Shown one piece after another: positions 26,121 to 35,213 of a DNA stretch of 64,000 nt. This stretch comes from Sulfurovum sp. XGS-02 (GTDB lineage: Bacteria; Campylobacterota; Campylobacteria; Campylobacterales; Sulfurovaceae). The position numbers and the translations under genes were made by a program. Within the stretch, counting starts at the first letter, position 1. The number at the start of each line of letters is the position of its first letter. The notes under the pieces were generated by a model. The model was not told the DNA's origin. It ran no database searches and saw only the letters and a list, made by a program, of their open reading frames with translations. The stretch is from positions 558,001 to 622,000 of the forward strand of contig NZ_CP093312.1 of the NCBI RefSeq assembly GCF_023213175.1, in the 5' to 3' direction.

Positions 26121-26203
26121 TATAATTATTGACTTTTATATCAATATAGGATACAACCGTGGGTAGCATCATTGCGATCCATGGTAAATAAGGATCGATA
26201 TAC
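26121..26203 (+). promoter_or_regulatory. Leader with possible 10-codon ORF and ribosome-site hairpin
   Basis: An extended -10 (TGGCTATAAT, ending 26126) is followed by a micro-ORF GTG 26159 to TAA 26191 encoding MGSIIAIHGK, preceded by AGGATA. CGATCC (26175-26180) can pair with GGATCG (26192-26197), which would hide the AAGGA site of the next gene. Translation of the micro-ORF would open this hairpin. Suggestive only. Confidence 0.35.
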
Positions 26204-27100
26204 GTGCTAAGTGCTGTTGAGAGAAAAATAGAACAATTTATAGCTGACCTGAACGATAAAGAGGTAAGTAGACTTTATGCTCAATTACCTCATGGAAAAA
26301 GACTGCGTGCAAAGCTCATTTTGAAAATAGCAGGAAATAACATTTCTGTTGTGAAAACTGCTGCTATCGTTGAGATGATACATGCTGCCAGTTTGTTACA
26401 TGATGATGTGATAGACGATGCCTATACCAGACGTTCTAAACCTTCTCTCAATGCACTTTATGGCAATAAAACAGCCATCATGCTGGGTGATGTCCTTTAC
26501 TCAAAAGGTTTTTTAGAGTTAAATAATATTAGTACGGATGTGGCCAAGATGATCTCCAATGCCGTTGTCCAACTCAGTCTTGGAGAGCTCAAAGATGTTT
26601 CACTTTCCAAAACATTTAATTTGGACAAAGAGGTCTATATTGAAATGATCTACCAAAAAACGGCTTCTCTTATGGAAGCCAGTGCTGGAGCTGCCGCTTT
26701 ATTGGCCGGTAAGTCTAAAGAAGCCTATATGACCTACGGTAGAAACCTGGGTATAGCCTTTCAAATGATCGATGACCTGCTTGATATTACATCTGACAGT
26801 GCTACATTGGGTAAACCTGCTTTGCATGATTTTGAAGAGGGTAAGACCACACTGCCTTATATCTATCTGTATGAACGGTTGGAGAGTGGGGAGAAAGAGA
26901 AGTTAAGATCACTGCATGCAAAAAAGCTCTCTGCTGAAGAACAACTTTGGATCAAAGCGAAAATGCAGGAACACAAAGTGATACAAAAAAGTTATCAGGA
27001 AGCCAAGGTCCTGATAGAAGAGGCGATAAAACTGATGAATGAAAAAGGTGAAGATGCACTCTCAAATATCGCTATGCAGATGATAGAAAGGGATTTTTAA
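26204..27100 (+). CDS. Polyprenyl diphosphate synthase
   Basis: 298 residues from GTG 26204. Both aspartate-rich motifs of trans-prenyl synthases are present: 'LLHDDVIDDA' (DDxxD at 67-71) and 'FQMIDDLLD'. Also 'HGKRLRAKLIL' near the N-terminus (pyrophosphate binding) and 'LGDVLYSKGF'. The enzyme extends farnesyl diphosphate with IPP to the long chain of menaquinone; Campylobacter has the equivalent octaprenyl synthase at the same position before hemA. Stop and hemA start overlap as TAATG. The chain length made cannot be told from sequence alone. Confidence 0.9.
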   Translation: MLSAVERKIEQFIADLNDKEVSRLYAQLPHGKRLRAKLILKIAGNNISVVKTAAIVEMIHAASLLHDDVIDDAYTRRSKPSLNALYGNKTAIMLGDVLYSKGFLELNNISTDVAKMISNAVVQLSLGELKDVSLSKTFNLDKEVYIEMIYQKTASLMEASAGAAALLAGKSKEAYMTYGRNLGIAFQMIDDLLDITSDSATLGKPALHDFEEGKTTLPYIYLYERLESGEKEKLRSLHAKKLSAEEQLWIKAKMQEHKVIQKSYQEAKVLIEEAIKLMNEKGEDALSNIAMQMIERDF

Positions 27101-28407
27101 TGTATTACCAAGTGATGAGTTTTTCGCATAAAAACTGTGATCAGGGTATGAGAGAAAAGTTAGCATTTGCCAATGATGAAGAAAAAATTGAAATGCTCAA
27201 TCAGTTGGTTGAATTTGAGTTTATTCATGAAGCATTTATTGTTTCTACTTGTAACCGTGTTGAAATCGTATTGGCAACACGTGACAACTTTTCAAGTTAT
27301 CATACGATCCTGGGACTGATGAGCCAAAAGAGCGAATTGAATTTTTATGAGATCAAATCTTCTGGGGTACGTTATGATGATGAAGAGGCAATACAGCATA
27401 TTTTTTCTGTGGTCTCTTCACTGGATTCTTTGGTCATAGGTGAATCCCAGATCACAGGACAGGTGAAAGAGGCATTTATGCTCTCTCATCAAAACGGTAC
27501 AGCAGGTCGTAAACTCAATCGTGTCATCTCTTACGCTGTGAAGTGTGCTGCAGAAGTACGCAATGCAACGAATATTTCCCAAAACCCTATTTCGATCGCT
27601 TCAGTTGCCGTGTCACAGGCACATAAACTTTTGGGTGACAGTATGGCTGGAACAACAGCCGTGGTAGTTGGAGCTGGTGAAATGGGCGTATTGGCAACGA
27701 AACATCTGCTTAGAGCGGGGTGTGATGTGGTGATGCTTGGAAGAGACCAGGAGAAGGTCGAAGCGCTGGCAGAGACCCTGGGTGAAAATGTTAAAGCAGC
27801 CACCATGGAAAAACTTCCAAAGTATTTGAACCGTTACCGTCTACTTTTTACAGCGACTTCAGCCAGGGAGCCGATCATTACACAGGATCTTATAGAGAAT
27901 GAAGCCCTGCCAAGACTCTGGTTTGACATGGCAATTCCTAGAGATATTGAAGATATAGCGTTGGAGAAACTACAACTTTTCCGTATCGATGACCTTCGTA
28001 CTATCTCTCAGGATAATCATGCATTACGTGAAGAGCAGGCTGTAAGAGCAGCTGAGATCGTAGAGAGATATAAAGAAGAGTTTTATGCATGGCTCAGAGC
28101 ACTCTCTATAGAACCGGTGATAAAAGAGATGAGAGAACAGGTGAATGACGCCATAGACGCTGAAATGAAAAGAGCCCTCAAAAAAGGTTTTGTACCCGCA
28201 GAAGCCGAAGCAAATATGCGTAAAATGGCAGAGCAGATGTTCAAGCGTTTTTTACATGAACCGACACAAAACCTGAGACACTCTTCCACAGAGAAGAAAA
28301 ATGCGAACTGCATAGAATCGATCAAAAAAATGTTCAATATAGACACAGAAAACATTGATGTAAAACAGTATAAAAATGATCATCATACAAAAGGATACAA
28401 CGCGTGA
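27100..28407 (+). CDS. hemA: Glutamyl-tRNA reductase
   Basis: 435 residues. It reduces glutamyl-tRNA to glutamate-1-semialdehyde, the first step of haem synthesis by the C5 route. The catalytic cysteine lies in '[14 protein letters not shown]' (about residue 50), followed by '[18 protein letters not shown]' and the NADPH loop '[17 protein letters not shown]'. The C-terminal dimerisation helix is present, with '[14 protein letters not shown]'. Translationally coupled to its neighbours: TAATG with the prenyl synthase, GTGA with proS. Confidence 0.97.
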   Translation: MYYQVMSFSHKNCDQGMREKLAFANDEEKIEMLNQLVEFEFIHEAFIVSTCNRVEIVLATRDNFSSYHTILGLMSQKSELNFYEIKSSGVRYDDEEAIQHIFSVVSSLDSLVIGESQITGQVKEAFMLSHQNGTAGRKLNRVISYAVKCAAEVRNATNISQNPISIASVAVSQAHKLLGDSMAGTTAVVVGAGEMGVLATKHLLRAGCDVVMLGRDQEKVEALAETLGENVKAATMEKLPKYLNRYRLLFTATSAREPIITQDLIENEALPRLWFDMAIPRDIEDIALEKLQLFRIDDLRTISQDNHALREEQAVRAAEIVERYKEEFYAWLRALSIEPVIKEMREQVNDAIDAEMKRALKKGFVPAEAEANMRKMAEQMFKRFLHEPTQNLRHSSTEKKNANCIESIKKMFNIDTENIDVKQYKNDHHTKGYNA

Positions 28408-29924
28408 GATTTTCAAGATTATTAATCCCTACAACCAAAGAGACACCCAATGATGCAACATTGGCAAGTCATATCTATCTTATTAGAGGTGGATTTATAC
28501 AGTCGGTGGGGGGAAGCGGACTTTACAATTTTCTGCCTTTAGGCAAAAAGATACTGGATAAAGTACATGCAGTAGTGAAAGAGGAGTTAGATAAAGCAGG
28601 GTGCCAGGAAGTGAGTCTCTCTTTTGTTACACCTGCAGCACTCTGGGAAGAGAGCGGCCGTTTAGAGAAGTATGGTAAAGAGCTGTTACGCTTTAAAGAC
28701 CGTAAGGAGAATGACTTTATTTTAGGACCGACCCATGAAGAGATGATGGTGAACCTGGTGAGACAGACAGTGAAAAGTTATAAGCAGCTTCCTCTAAATG
28801 TTTATCAGATAAACCTCAAGTTCCGTGATGAGATCAGACCAAGGTTTGGTCTGATGCGCGGGCGTGAATTTCTCATGAAAGATGCCTATAGTTTTCATAC
28901 CTCTACAGAAGATATGCAAAGAGAGTTTGCATTGATGGAAGAGACGTATAAAAAGATATTCACACGTCTAGGACTGGAGTTCAGGGTTGTAGATGCAGAC
29001 TCCGGGGCGATAGGAGGAAGTGGCAGTAAAGAGTTTATGGTACTGGCTGATTCCGGCGAAGATACGATCGTGGTGTGTAATGAGTGTGACTACGGTGCCA
29101 ACATAGAGGCTGCTGTCGCAAAACCGAAAGCCTATGATGCTTCTACAGAGATCCAAGTGATCGCAATGAAAGCACTCTATGATGAAGGAATCAGTAAAAT
29201 CGTGCATTTTGCTTTACCTGCATCTGTAGAACTTCAGGATGTCAAAGCATGTAATGCGGTCAATGCCAATGATCTTGTAGAACATGAAGAAGCAGCAGAG
29301 ATAGAGACACTGGTTGTAGACGCTGTGCTGGAAGGAATAGATACTCTGGCAGCTGAAGAGAAATCCTATGCCGATATCTCAGCAGTGCAAGAGGGCGATG
29401 CTTGTGCCTCTTGCGGTGGTGCATTACGTTATACCAAGGGTATCGAAGCCGGGCACATCTTCCAACTGGGCACGCGATACTCTGAACCGTTAGCGGCAAA
29501 CTTCTTGGATGAAAACGGGAAATCCCAGCCTATGGTTATGGGAACCTATGGTATCGGAGTGAGCCGTTTGCTAGCAGCGATCATCGAACAGAACCATGAT
29601 GAAAAAGGGTGTATCTGGACGAAAGAGTCTGCGCCGTTCGATCTGCAGATCATCGTCTCAAATATCAAAGATGAAGCGCAGGTTGCTTTAGGTGAAAAAC
29701 TCTATGAATCGATGTTGGCCAAAGGTGTGGATGTGCTGCTTGATGACAGAAAAGACCGATTCGGTGCGAAGATAAAAGATTATGAACTTGTCGGTGTACC
29801 TCATGCAGTAGTCATAGGGAAGAAACTCTCCGAGGGTACAGTTGAGTTTATGACCAGGGACGGTATGGTCAAAGAAGAAGTATCTGTAGATACCATAGCT
29901 GATCTACTGGCTGAAAGATTTTAA
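28404..29924 (+). CDS. proS: Prolyl-tRNA synthetase with shortened editing domain
   Basis: 506 residues, starting at GTG 28404 behind AAGGA. Class II motifs are intact: '[20 protein letters not shown]' (motif 2), 'GPTHEEMM' and '[13 protein letters not shown]' (motif 3), plus the anticodon-binding C-terminus ('[12 protein letters not shown]'). Typical bacterial ProRS has about 570 residues, with a ~180-residue insertion (INS) editing domain. Here the insertion, between '[10 protein letters not shown]' and '[12 protein letters not shown]', is only about 110 residues. A CxxC ('CASCG') precedes the catalytic core resumption. Deacylation of Ala-tRNA(Pro) may be weak or absent. Confidence 0.95.
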   Translation: MRFSRLLIPTTKETPNDATLASHIYLIRGGFIQSVGGSGLYNFLPLGKKILDKVHAVVKEELDKAGCQEVSLSFVTPAALWEESGRLEKYGKELLRFKDRKENDFILGPTHEEMMVNLVRQTVKSYKQLPLNVYQINLKFRDEIRPRFGLMRGREFLMKDAYSFHTSTEDMQREFALMEETYKKIFTRLGLEFRVVDADSGAIGGSGSKEFMVLADSGEDTIVVCNECDYGANIEAAVAKPKAYDASTEIQVIAMKALYDEGISKIVHFALPASVELQDVKACNAVNANDLVEHEEAAEIETLVVDAVLEGIDTLAAEEKSYADISAVQEGDACASCGGALRYTKGIEAGHIFQLGTRYSEPLAANFLDENGKSQPMVMGTYGIGVSRLLAAIIEQNHDEKGCIWTKESAPFDLQIIVSNIKDEAQVALGEKLYESMLAKGVDVLLDDRKDRFGAKIKDYELVGVPHAVVIGKKLSEGTVEFMTRDGMVKEEVSVDTIADLLAERF

Positions 29925-29925
29925 T

Positions 29926-30348
29926 ATGATATTTCTGATCATTCCTTTTGCTCTCATCGAACTGTACCTTTCGCTAAAGACAGGAGAGACGATAGGTTTC
30001 TTTTGGTCTGTGGTATGGATCGTACTTAGTTTTGCTCTGGGTATGATACTTTTACAAAAATCTTCACAAACGATGATGGGGAATATGCAGTCCATGAGAC
30101 AGGGAAAACTTGACTTGAGAAGATTTCAAAATGCAAGTATGTCCTATTTTATTGCTGCGATACTACTCATTATTCCGGGAGTATTCAGTGACCTTTTGGG
30201 TGTCATTGCATTTTTTTATTCACTTTATTTACAATTTATTGCTAAAATAACCCCCGAAGGAACAACACATTTTAGAAAACAAGGAGATGATGATGTCATT
30301 GATGTCGAAATTATTGATGAGCACAGTTCTAGCAAGCGTGACTCTTAG
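29926..30348 (+). CDS. fxsA: FxsA family membrane protein
   Basis: 140 residues with about three or four hydrophobic helices. Family landmarks: an N-terminal 'PFALIELYLSLKTGETIGFF', the 'GKLDLRRFQNASMSYFIAAILLIIPGVFSDLLG' region (abridged: LIIPGVFSDLLG), and a polar C-terminal tail with 'DVIDVEIIDE'. FxsA is named for suppressing phage exclusion in E. coli when overexpressed; its normal role is unclear. It begins 1 nt after proS and overlaps the thioredoxin-fold gene by about 56 nt. Confidence 0.85.
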   Translation: MIFLIIPFALIELYLSLKTGETIGFFWSVVWIVLSFALGMILLQKSSQTMMGNMQSMRQGKLDLRRFQNASMSYFIAAILLIIPGVFSDLLGVIAFFYSLYLQFIAKITPEGTTHFRKQGDDDVIDVEIIDEHSSSKRDS

Positions 30349-31126
30349 TGCCAATGCACAGCCAGATAATAAACTATTAGTTAAATATGTGAAGAAATCT
30401 GTGGTGAAAAACCCGCAGGTGAAAGTAAAAGGCGTAACCGTTCTTGAATCTAAAACAGATGAAAGATTACCTGGATGGACGATCTTGTTAACGACGATGG
30501 ATCTTGAGTATCAGAAAAGAGAGCTCCATGCACCCGAGATGATGTTTGTAAAAGACGGACTTGTCACAGGGCATTTGGTGAACCTAAAAACAGGAAATGA
30601 TTACAGAGATGAGATCAAACCTAGTGTCCCTGAGAACTATTATGATGATGCCCACTTGCTGTTTGGTAACAAGGATGCAGAGCATAAGATACTTGTCTTT
30701 TCTGACCCGCAGTGTCCGTTCTGTCAAGAAGTAGTACCGGAGATCTTTAAATTATCTAAAGAGAACCCGACAAAAATTGCAGTCTATTATTATCACCTGC
30801 CGTTACTTCGTATCCATCCTGTTTCAGATGTACTGACACGTGTGATGCATGTGGCACAACATGAAGGTAGAACTGATGTGGTTGAGAAGATCTATTCACT
30901 TAAGATCGATCCAAGAGAAACAGACATGACGAAGATACTTGCGGCAGTCAAAAAGCATACCGGTTATAGTGTCACAGCGGCACAGGTAGATGCAAAAGAG
31001 GTGAAAGCAGCAATGCAGGCGGATGAAATGGCATCAAGTAAAATGATGGTCACAGGTACACCTACGATCTATATAGATGGTGAGTGGGATAAAATGCGTA
31101 ATGGGCATAAAAAGCTTATAAAGTAA
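30293..31126 (+). CDS. Periplasmic thiol:disulfide protein, DsbC/DsbG-like
   Basis: 277 residues from ATG 30293, the third of three consecutive in-frame ATGs and the one best spaced (6 nt) from AAGGAG. A signal peptide is followed by an N-terminal domain (~25-115) and a thioredoxin-fold domain with the CPFC active site (Cys141, Cys144) in 'LVFSDPQCPFCQEV'. The cis-Pro loop is 'VTGTPTIYIDGEW'. The layout fits a periplasmic oxidoreductase or isomerase for exported proteins. The same gene lies between proS and hemC in related genomes. The specific substrates are not known. Confidence 0.85.
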   Translation: MSLMSKLLMSTVLASVTLSANAQPDNKLLVKYVKKSVVKNPQVKVKGVTVLESKTDERLPGWTILLTTMDLEYQKRELHAPEMMFVKDGLVTGHLVNLKTGNDYRDEIKPSVPENYYDDAHLLFGNKDAEHKILVFSDPQCPFCQEVVPEIFKLSKENPTKIAVYYYHLPLLRIHPVSDVLTRVMHVAQHEGRTDVVEKIYSLKIDPRETDMTKILAAVKKHTGYSVTAAQVDAKEVKAAMQADEMASSKMMVTGTPTIYIDGEWDKMRNGHKKLIK

Positions 31127-31181
31127 TAGAATTGGCGTCTGTATGAGGCTATGTCTTATGCAGAGATAGACAAGGGTAACA

Positions 31182-32135
31182 GTGGAAAAATTAATTATCG
31201 CAACAAGAGCAAGTGATCTTGCACTTTGGCAGGCATATCATATCAAAGAGAGAATCGAAACATCGTTTCCAGAGATCACAGTAGAACTGAATAAGATCAC
31301 TTCTAAAGGTGACAAGATACTGGACAAACCGCTTGCATTGATAGGGGGGAAAGGGCACTTTACCAAAGAGCTTGAAGATGAGATGCTTGAAGGGAATGCA
31401 GATCTTGCTGTACATTCTCTTAAGGATGTTCCTACCTACATCCCAGAAGGTTTGGAACTGTGTGCCATTACGACACGACAAGATCAGAGTGATGTGCTTC
31501 TCTCACATACCTATGAAAGTCTGGATGCACTTCCTCAGGGTGCAGTGGTAGGGACCACAAGTCTGAGAAGACGTATGCAACTTCTTGAGAAACGTCCGGA
31601 TCTTGTGGTCAAAGAACTTAGAGGAAATGTCAACACAAGACTCAGAAAGCTTAAAGAAGGACAGTATGATGCGATCATACTTGCCTATATAGGGCTGCAT
31701 AGGCTTGACCTGCTGAAAGACATTCCTTTTGTAGAAAAGCTGGATTTCTTTATCCCACCTATGGGACAGGCTGCCTTGGGTATAGAGATTGTGAGTGATA
31801 ATGAGAGGGTTAGAGAAATAGCGATGACCTTGAATGATGAGAATTCTTATCTCTGTACAAAATTAGAACGTGATTTTGTCTCAAAGATAGGCGCTGGCTG
31901 TTCTGCCCCTGTGGCCGTGAATGCGATCATCACAGGTGATGATATCACGGTTAAAGCGATGCTTGGGTACCCTGACGGTACGAATATCATGCATAAAGAG
32001 TTGACAGCAAAGGTGGATGCATGTGATGCATTGGGTGAAGAGTTGTCTGAAGCAATGATTGCGGAAGGTGCTCTGGATATACTCGAAAAAGCAGAATCTA
32101 TAGCCTTTAAAGATGAAATGCCAGAAAGACTATAA
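31182..32135 (+). CDS. hemC: Porphobilinogen deaminase (hydroxymethylbilane synthase)
   Basis: 317 residues from GTG 31182 with AAGGG upstream. It joins four porphobilinogens into hydroxymethylbilane. Motifs: 'IATRASDLALWQAYHIK', 'DLAVHSLKDVPTYIPEGLEL' (Asp and Arg/Lys active-site stretch), 'VGTTSLRRRMQLL', 'ELRGNVNTRLRKL'. The dipyrromethane-carrying cysteine is in 'GAGCSAPVAV'. Part of the conserved hemA-proS-fxsA-dsb-hemC-ubiD order. Confidence 0.97.
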   Translation: MEKLIIATRASDLALWQAYHIKERIETSFPEITVELNKITSKGDKILDKPLALIGGKGHFTKELEDEMLEGNADLAVHSLKDVPTYIPEGLELCAITTRQDQSDVLLSHTYESLDALPQGAVVGTTSLRRRMQLLEKRPDLVVKELRGNVNTRLRKLKEGQYDAIILAYIGLHRLDLLKDIPFVEKLDFFIPPMGQAALGIEIVSDNERVREIAMTLNDENSYLCTKLERDFVSKIGAGCSAPVAVNAIITGDDITVKAMLGYPDGTNIMHKELTAKVDACDALGEELSEAMIAEGALDILEKAESIAFKDEMPERL

Positions 32136-32184
32136 GCAGAAAATTGTTTATAGATCGAATGTTTTAGAAAAAAGAGAACAGTAA

Positions 32185-34005
32185 ATGCAAGATGTAGTAC
32201 AATGGCTGAAAGATAACGGTAACTTAAAGATCATAGATGAACCGTTGGATGTGGAACTTGAAATTCCTCATGTGGCGTATATAGAGGTTAAGAGAGAGGA
32301 CTCCCGTCCTCTTCTTTTTACACATCCTGTAAACAAAGCCAAAGGCATAGCGTATGATATGCCTGTACTAATGAATATCTTTGCCAACAAGGAGCTCACT
32401 GAAAAGATCTTTGGTAAACACCCTGATGATGTAGCCAAGGGCATAGATGAGCTGCTTAAGCTCAAACCGCCCAAAGGTCTTAAAGCGAAGCTAGCTATGC
32501 TGCCTAAACTCTTTTCACTTAAAAATGTATTTCCCAAACGTTTAAAATTCAAAGGTGAATGCCAAGAGGTCATCATTCCTAAAGATGAGGTAGATTTAGA
32601 CAGGTTACCCATACTGAAGACATGGGAAGAGGACGGTGGTCCTTTTATCACGATGGGACAGGTCTATACAAGAAGTCTTGACGGCGAGATGCAAAATCTC
32701 GGGATGTACCGACTCCAGCAGTATGATAAAAAGAGACTGGGGATGCATTGGCAGATACACAAAGATGCCTCCCACTTCTTTGACCAGTATCAAAGAGCCG
32801 GTAAAAAAATGCCTGTAACCGTTGCCATAGGCGGTGACCCTCTTTATATTTGGTGCGGGCAGGCTCCTATGCCTCACGGTATGTTTGAATTGCTGCTTTA
32901 TGGTTTTGTACGCAATAAAAATGCACAGCTGGTGAAGTCGATCACTAATGACATCTATATCCCTCGTGATGTCGATGTGGTCATAGAAGGTTTCGTGGAC
33001 CCAGAAGTGATGGAGATAGAAGGACCTTTTGGTGACCATACGGGGTACTATACTCTTAAAGAACCTTTTCCTGTGATGGAAGTAGAGACGATCACGATGA
33101 AAAAACATCCAGTATTTCAGGCTACAGTGGTAGGAAAACCACCGTTAGAAGATAAATATATGGGCTGGGCAACAGAACGTATATTCCTGCCGATGCTTAA
33201 ACCTATGGCTCCAGACCTTATAGACTACAATATGCCTGAAAACGGTGTGTTTCATAACCTTATACTGGCAAAGATGAAAACACTCTATAAAGGGCATGCA
33301 CAGCAGTTCATGCATGCATTCTGGGGTGTGGGCCAGATGAGTTTTGTGAAACATGCCATTTTTGTAGGAGAAGATGCGCCTGAGCTTGAAGAGAGTCAAG
33401 CTCTGGCAGCACATATACTTAATCGACTTGATCAGAGCAGGGTGCTCATTACACAGGGGATCGTGGATCACCTTGACCATTCCTCCTCAGAACAGTTTGT
33501 CGGTGGCAAACTGGGTGTGGATACGACAGGAGATGAAGTAAAAAACGGTGTAGAAGCCTTACTTTTAGATGATGCACTGCTTGAGAAGATGCAAGAGATA
33601 AGCAGCAGTGTAGTAGGATTGAAGCAATACATGACAGAGACGAAAACGCCGATCTGTGTGATCAGTGTTAATAAGCAAAACTCTCAACGTGAGCTGATAG
33701 ACAAACTCAAAGGTCTTGAGAAGCATATCAAACTGCTTGTCATTGTGGATCATGCGAATAATGATCTGGATGATGCATATATGCTCATCTGGCGTGTCGT
33801 GAACAATATAGATGCTGGCAGGGATGTCATACTGAAACCGTTCATAGTGATAGATGGAACCAATAAAAGTGAAGTAGACGGCTATGAAAGAGAGTGGCCC
33901 GGAGATACTTTCTGTACAAAAGAGGTACTTGACAGGCTTCAAGAAAAAGGGATCATAGAGATAGATGAAGCATTTATCAAAAAATTTGGATTGCTTCCTT
34001 TTTAA
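32185..34005 (+). CDS. UbiD-family decarboxylase of menaquinone synthesis
   Basis: 606 residues, UbiD family. UbiD enzymes use prenylated FMN; the conserved segments are seen as 'MGMYRLQQYDKKRLGMHWQ'-like ('GMYRLQQYDKKRLGMHW'), 'VAIGGDPLYIWCGQAP', 'GPFGDHTGYYTL' (Glu/Asp acid-base region) and 'TTGDEVKNGVEALLL'. In Campylobacterota this gene serves the futalosine pathway of menaquinone synthesis as a late decarboxylase. The prenyl synthase at the start of this run makes the side chain for the same quinone. Confidence 0.9.
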   Translation: MQDVVQWLKDNGNLKIIDEPLDVELEIPHVAYIEVKREDSRPLLFTHPVNKAKGIAYDMPVLMNIFANKELTEKIFGKHPDDVAKGIDELLKLKPPKGLKAKLAMLPKLFSLKNVFPKRLKFKGECQEVIIPKDEVDLDRLPILKTWEEDGGPFITMGQVYTRSLDGEMQNLGMYRLQQYDKKRLGMHWQIHKDASHFFDQYQRAGKKMPVTVAIGGDPLYIWCGQAPMPHGMFELLLYGFVRNKNAQLVKSITNDIYIPRDVDVVIEGFVDPEVMEIEGPFGDHTGYYTLKEPFPVMEVETITMKKHPVFQATVVGKPPLEDKYMGWATERIFLPMLKPMAPDLIDYNMPENGVFHNLILAKMKTLYKGHAQQFMHAFWGVGQMSFVKHAIFVGEDAPELEESQALAAHILNRLDQSRVLITQGIVDHLDHSSSEQFVGGKLGVDTTGDEVKNGVEALLLDDALLEKMQEISSSVVGLKQYMTETKTPICVISVNKQNSQRELIDKLKGLEKHIKLLVIVDHANNDLDDAYMLIWRVVNNIDAGRDVILKPFIVIDGTNKSEVDGYEREWPGDTFCTKEVLDRLQEKGIIEIDEAFIKKFGLLPF

Positions 34006-34076
34006 TTTAATTTCCTTTTAAAGGTATTGTGATAACATTTCCTTGTTAATAAAAATTATCAATAAGGAAACAAAAC

Positions 34077-34673
34077 ATGTTAGTAACTAAAAAAGCTCCA
34101 GACTTTACAGCAACAGCCGTACTTGCAGACGGTTCAATCGTAGACAACTTCAATCTTATGGAAAACCTAGGTGAAAAAGGTGCAGTTCTTTTCTTCTACC
34201 CACTAGACTTTACTTTTGTATGTCCATCAGAGATCATTGCATTTTCTCACAGAGCTAAAGAGTTCAGAGAAAGAGGTATCAATGTGATCGGTTGTTCCAT
34301 CGATTCTCAATTCTCACACTTCGCTTGGAGAGAAACTCCAGTAAATGAAGGTGGTATCGGTAGAGTTGATATGCCACTAGTAGCAGACCTTAACAAGCAA
34401 ATTGCTAGAGATTACGATGTACTTCTTGATGATGCTGTAGCGCTAAGAGGTTCTTTCCTTATTGATGCTGACGGTACAGTTAGACATGCAGTGATCAATG
34501 ACCTTCCACTTGGTAGAAACATTGATGAGATGATCAGAATGGTAGATACAATGCTATTTACTAATGAGCATGGTGAAGTATGTCCAGCTGGTTGGCAAAA
34601 AGGTGACGAAGGTATGAAAGCAGACACTGCTGGTGTTGCTGAATATCTTGCAAAACACGAAGGCGATCTATAA
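34077..34673 (+). CDS. ahpC: Peroxiredoxin (2-Cys, AhpC/TSA type)
   Basis: 198 residues. Peroxidatic Cys49 lies in 'FYPLDFTFVCPSEIIAF'; resolving Cys169 in 'GEVCPAGWQKGDEGM'. The GGIG and Arg ('FAWRETP') positions are typical. It reduces hydrogen peroxide and organic peroxides in the cytoplasm. Codon use is markedly biased to frequent codons, as expected of an abundant protein. AAGGAA ribosome site. A Fur-family regulator follows after a region with two overlapping hairpins, so peroxide- or iron-responsive control is plausible. Confidence 0.95.
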   Translation: MLVTKKAPDFTATAVLADGSIVDNFNLMENLGEKGAVLFFYPLDFTFVCPSEIIAFSHRAKEFRERGINVIGCSIDSQFSHFAWRETPVNEGGIGRVDMPLVADLNKQIARDYDVLLDDAVALRGSFLIDADGTVRHAVINDLPLGRNIDEMIRMVDTMLFTNEHGEVCPAGWQKGDEGMKADTAGVAEYLAKHEGDL

Positions 34674-34680
34674 GACCTTA

Positions 34681-34744
34681 GTATATTCCCATCTTCAAAG
34701 ATGGGTGTATACATAAGGCTATAGGATGATAGCTTTATGTATAC
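34681..34744 (+). promoter_or_regulatory. Two overlapping, mutually exclusive hairpins between ahpC and the Fur-family gene
   Basis: Hairpin A pairs 34681-34694 with 34699-34712 (two internal mismatches). Hairpin B pairs 34707-34722 with 34729-34744, 16 bp with one G-T wobble and a 6-nt loop. Both use GTATAC at 34707-34712, so they cannot form together. A may terminate ahpC. B ends 15 nt before the regulator's start codon. B is also a DNA palindrome that could be an operator. Confidence 0.5.
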
Positions 34745-34759
34745 ATTGAAAGGATAACT

Positions 34760-35179
34760 ATGACAGATTATGCAGTTCTACTTAAAAATAGTGGACTAAA
34801 AGCTACATTTCAACGTATGAATATATTGGAAAAGATAGAAGCGTATGGACATATGTCTATAGATACTATCTATGCAGAGGTCATTAAAACACATCCATCT
34901 CTTTCTCTAGCAACCGTCTATAAAAATATTATTCTCATGGTAGAGAAGGGTGTACTGGTAGAAGTGCCTATCACAGGAAAAAAATCCAAATATGAGCTTT
35001 TAAAAGAGGATCATATCCATCTGGTCTGTACGGAATGTGGAGAGGTAGAGGACAAACCGCAACATACTGTTGCAGATGAGCTTTTTACTTCTATCACAAA
35101 GCAAGAGAACTTTACCATAAGTAAACAACAGATCAATCTTTACGGAGTGTGTAGTCACTGTAGAGAAGAAGTTGCTTAA
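34760..35179 (+). CDS. Fur family transcriptional regulator (PerR/Fur type)
   Basis: 139 residues. The winged-helix part has 'GLKATFQRMNILEKI' and 'SLSLATVYKNIILMVEKGVL' (recognition helix). The C-terminal half has 'EDHIHLVCTECGEVED' and 'YGVCSHCREE', giving the paired CxxC structural zinc site. The neighbour is a peroxiredoxin, which favours a PerR-like peroxide sensor over an iron Fur, but the sequence alone does not decide. AAAGGA ribosome site. The palindrome just upstream may be its own operator. Confidence 0.9.
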   Translation: MTDYAVLLKNSGLKATFQRMNILEKIEAYGHMSIDTIYAEVIKTHPSLSLATVYKNIILMVEKGVLVEVPITGKKSKYELLKEDHIHLVCTECGEVEDKPQHTVADELFTSITKQENFTISKQQINLYGVCSHCREEVA

Positions 35180-35213
35180 GGATTACAGGTTAGATACGCT
35201 TACCTGTAACTGT

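Noticed and set aside
34707-34744. Hairpin B as a simple terminator
   Set aside because: It is followed by TTGAAAGGAT and the regulator start, not a T tract, so termination there is unlikely.
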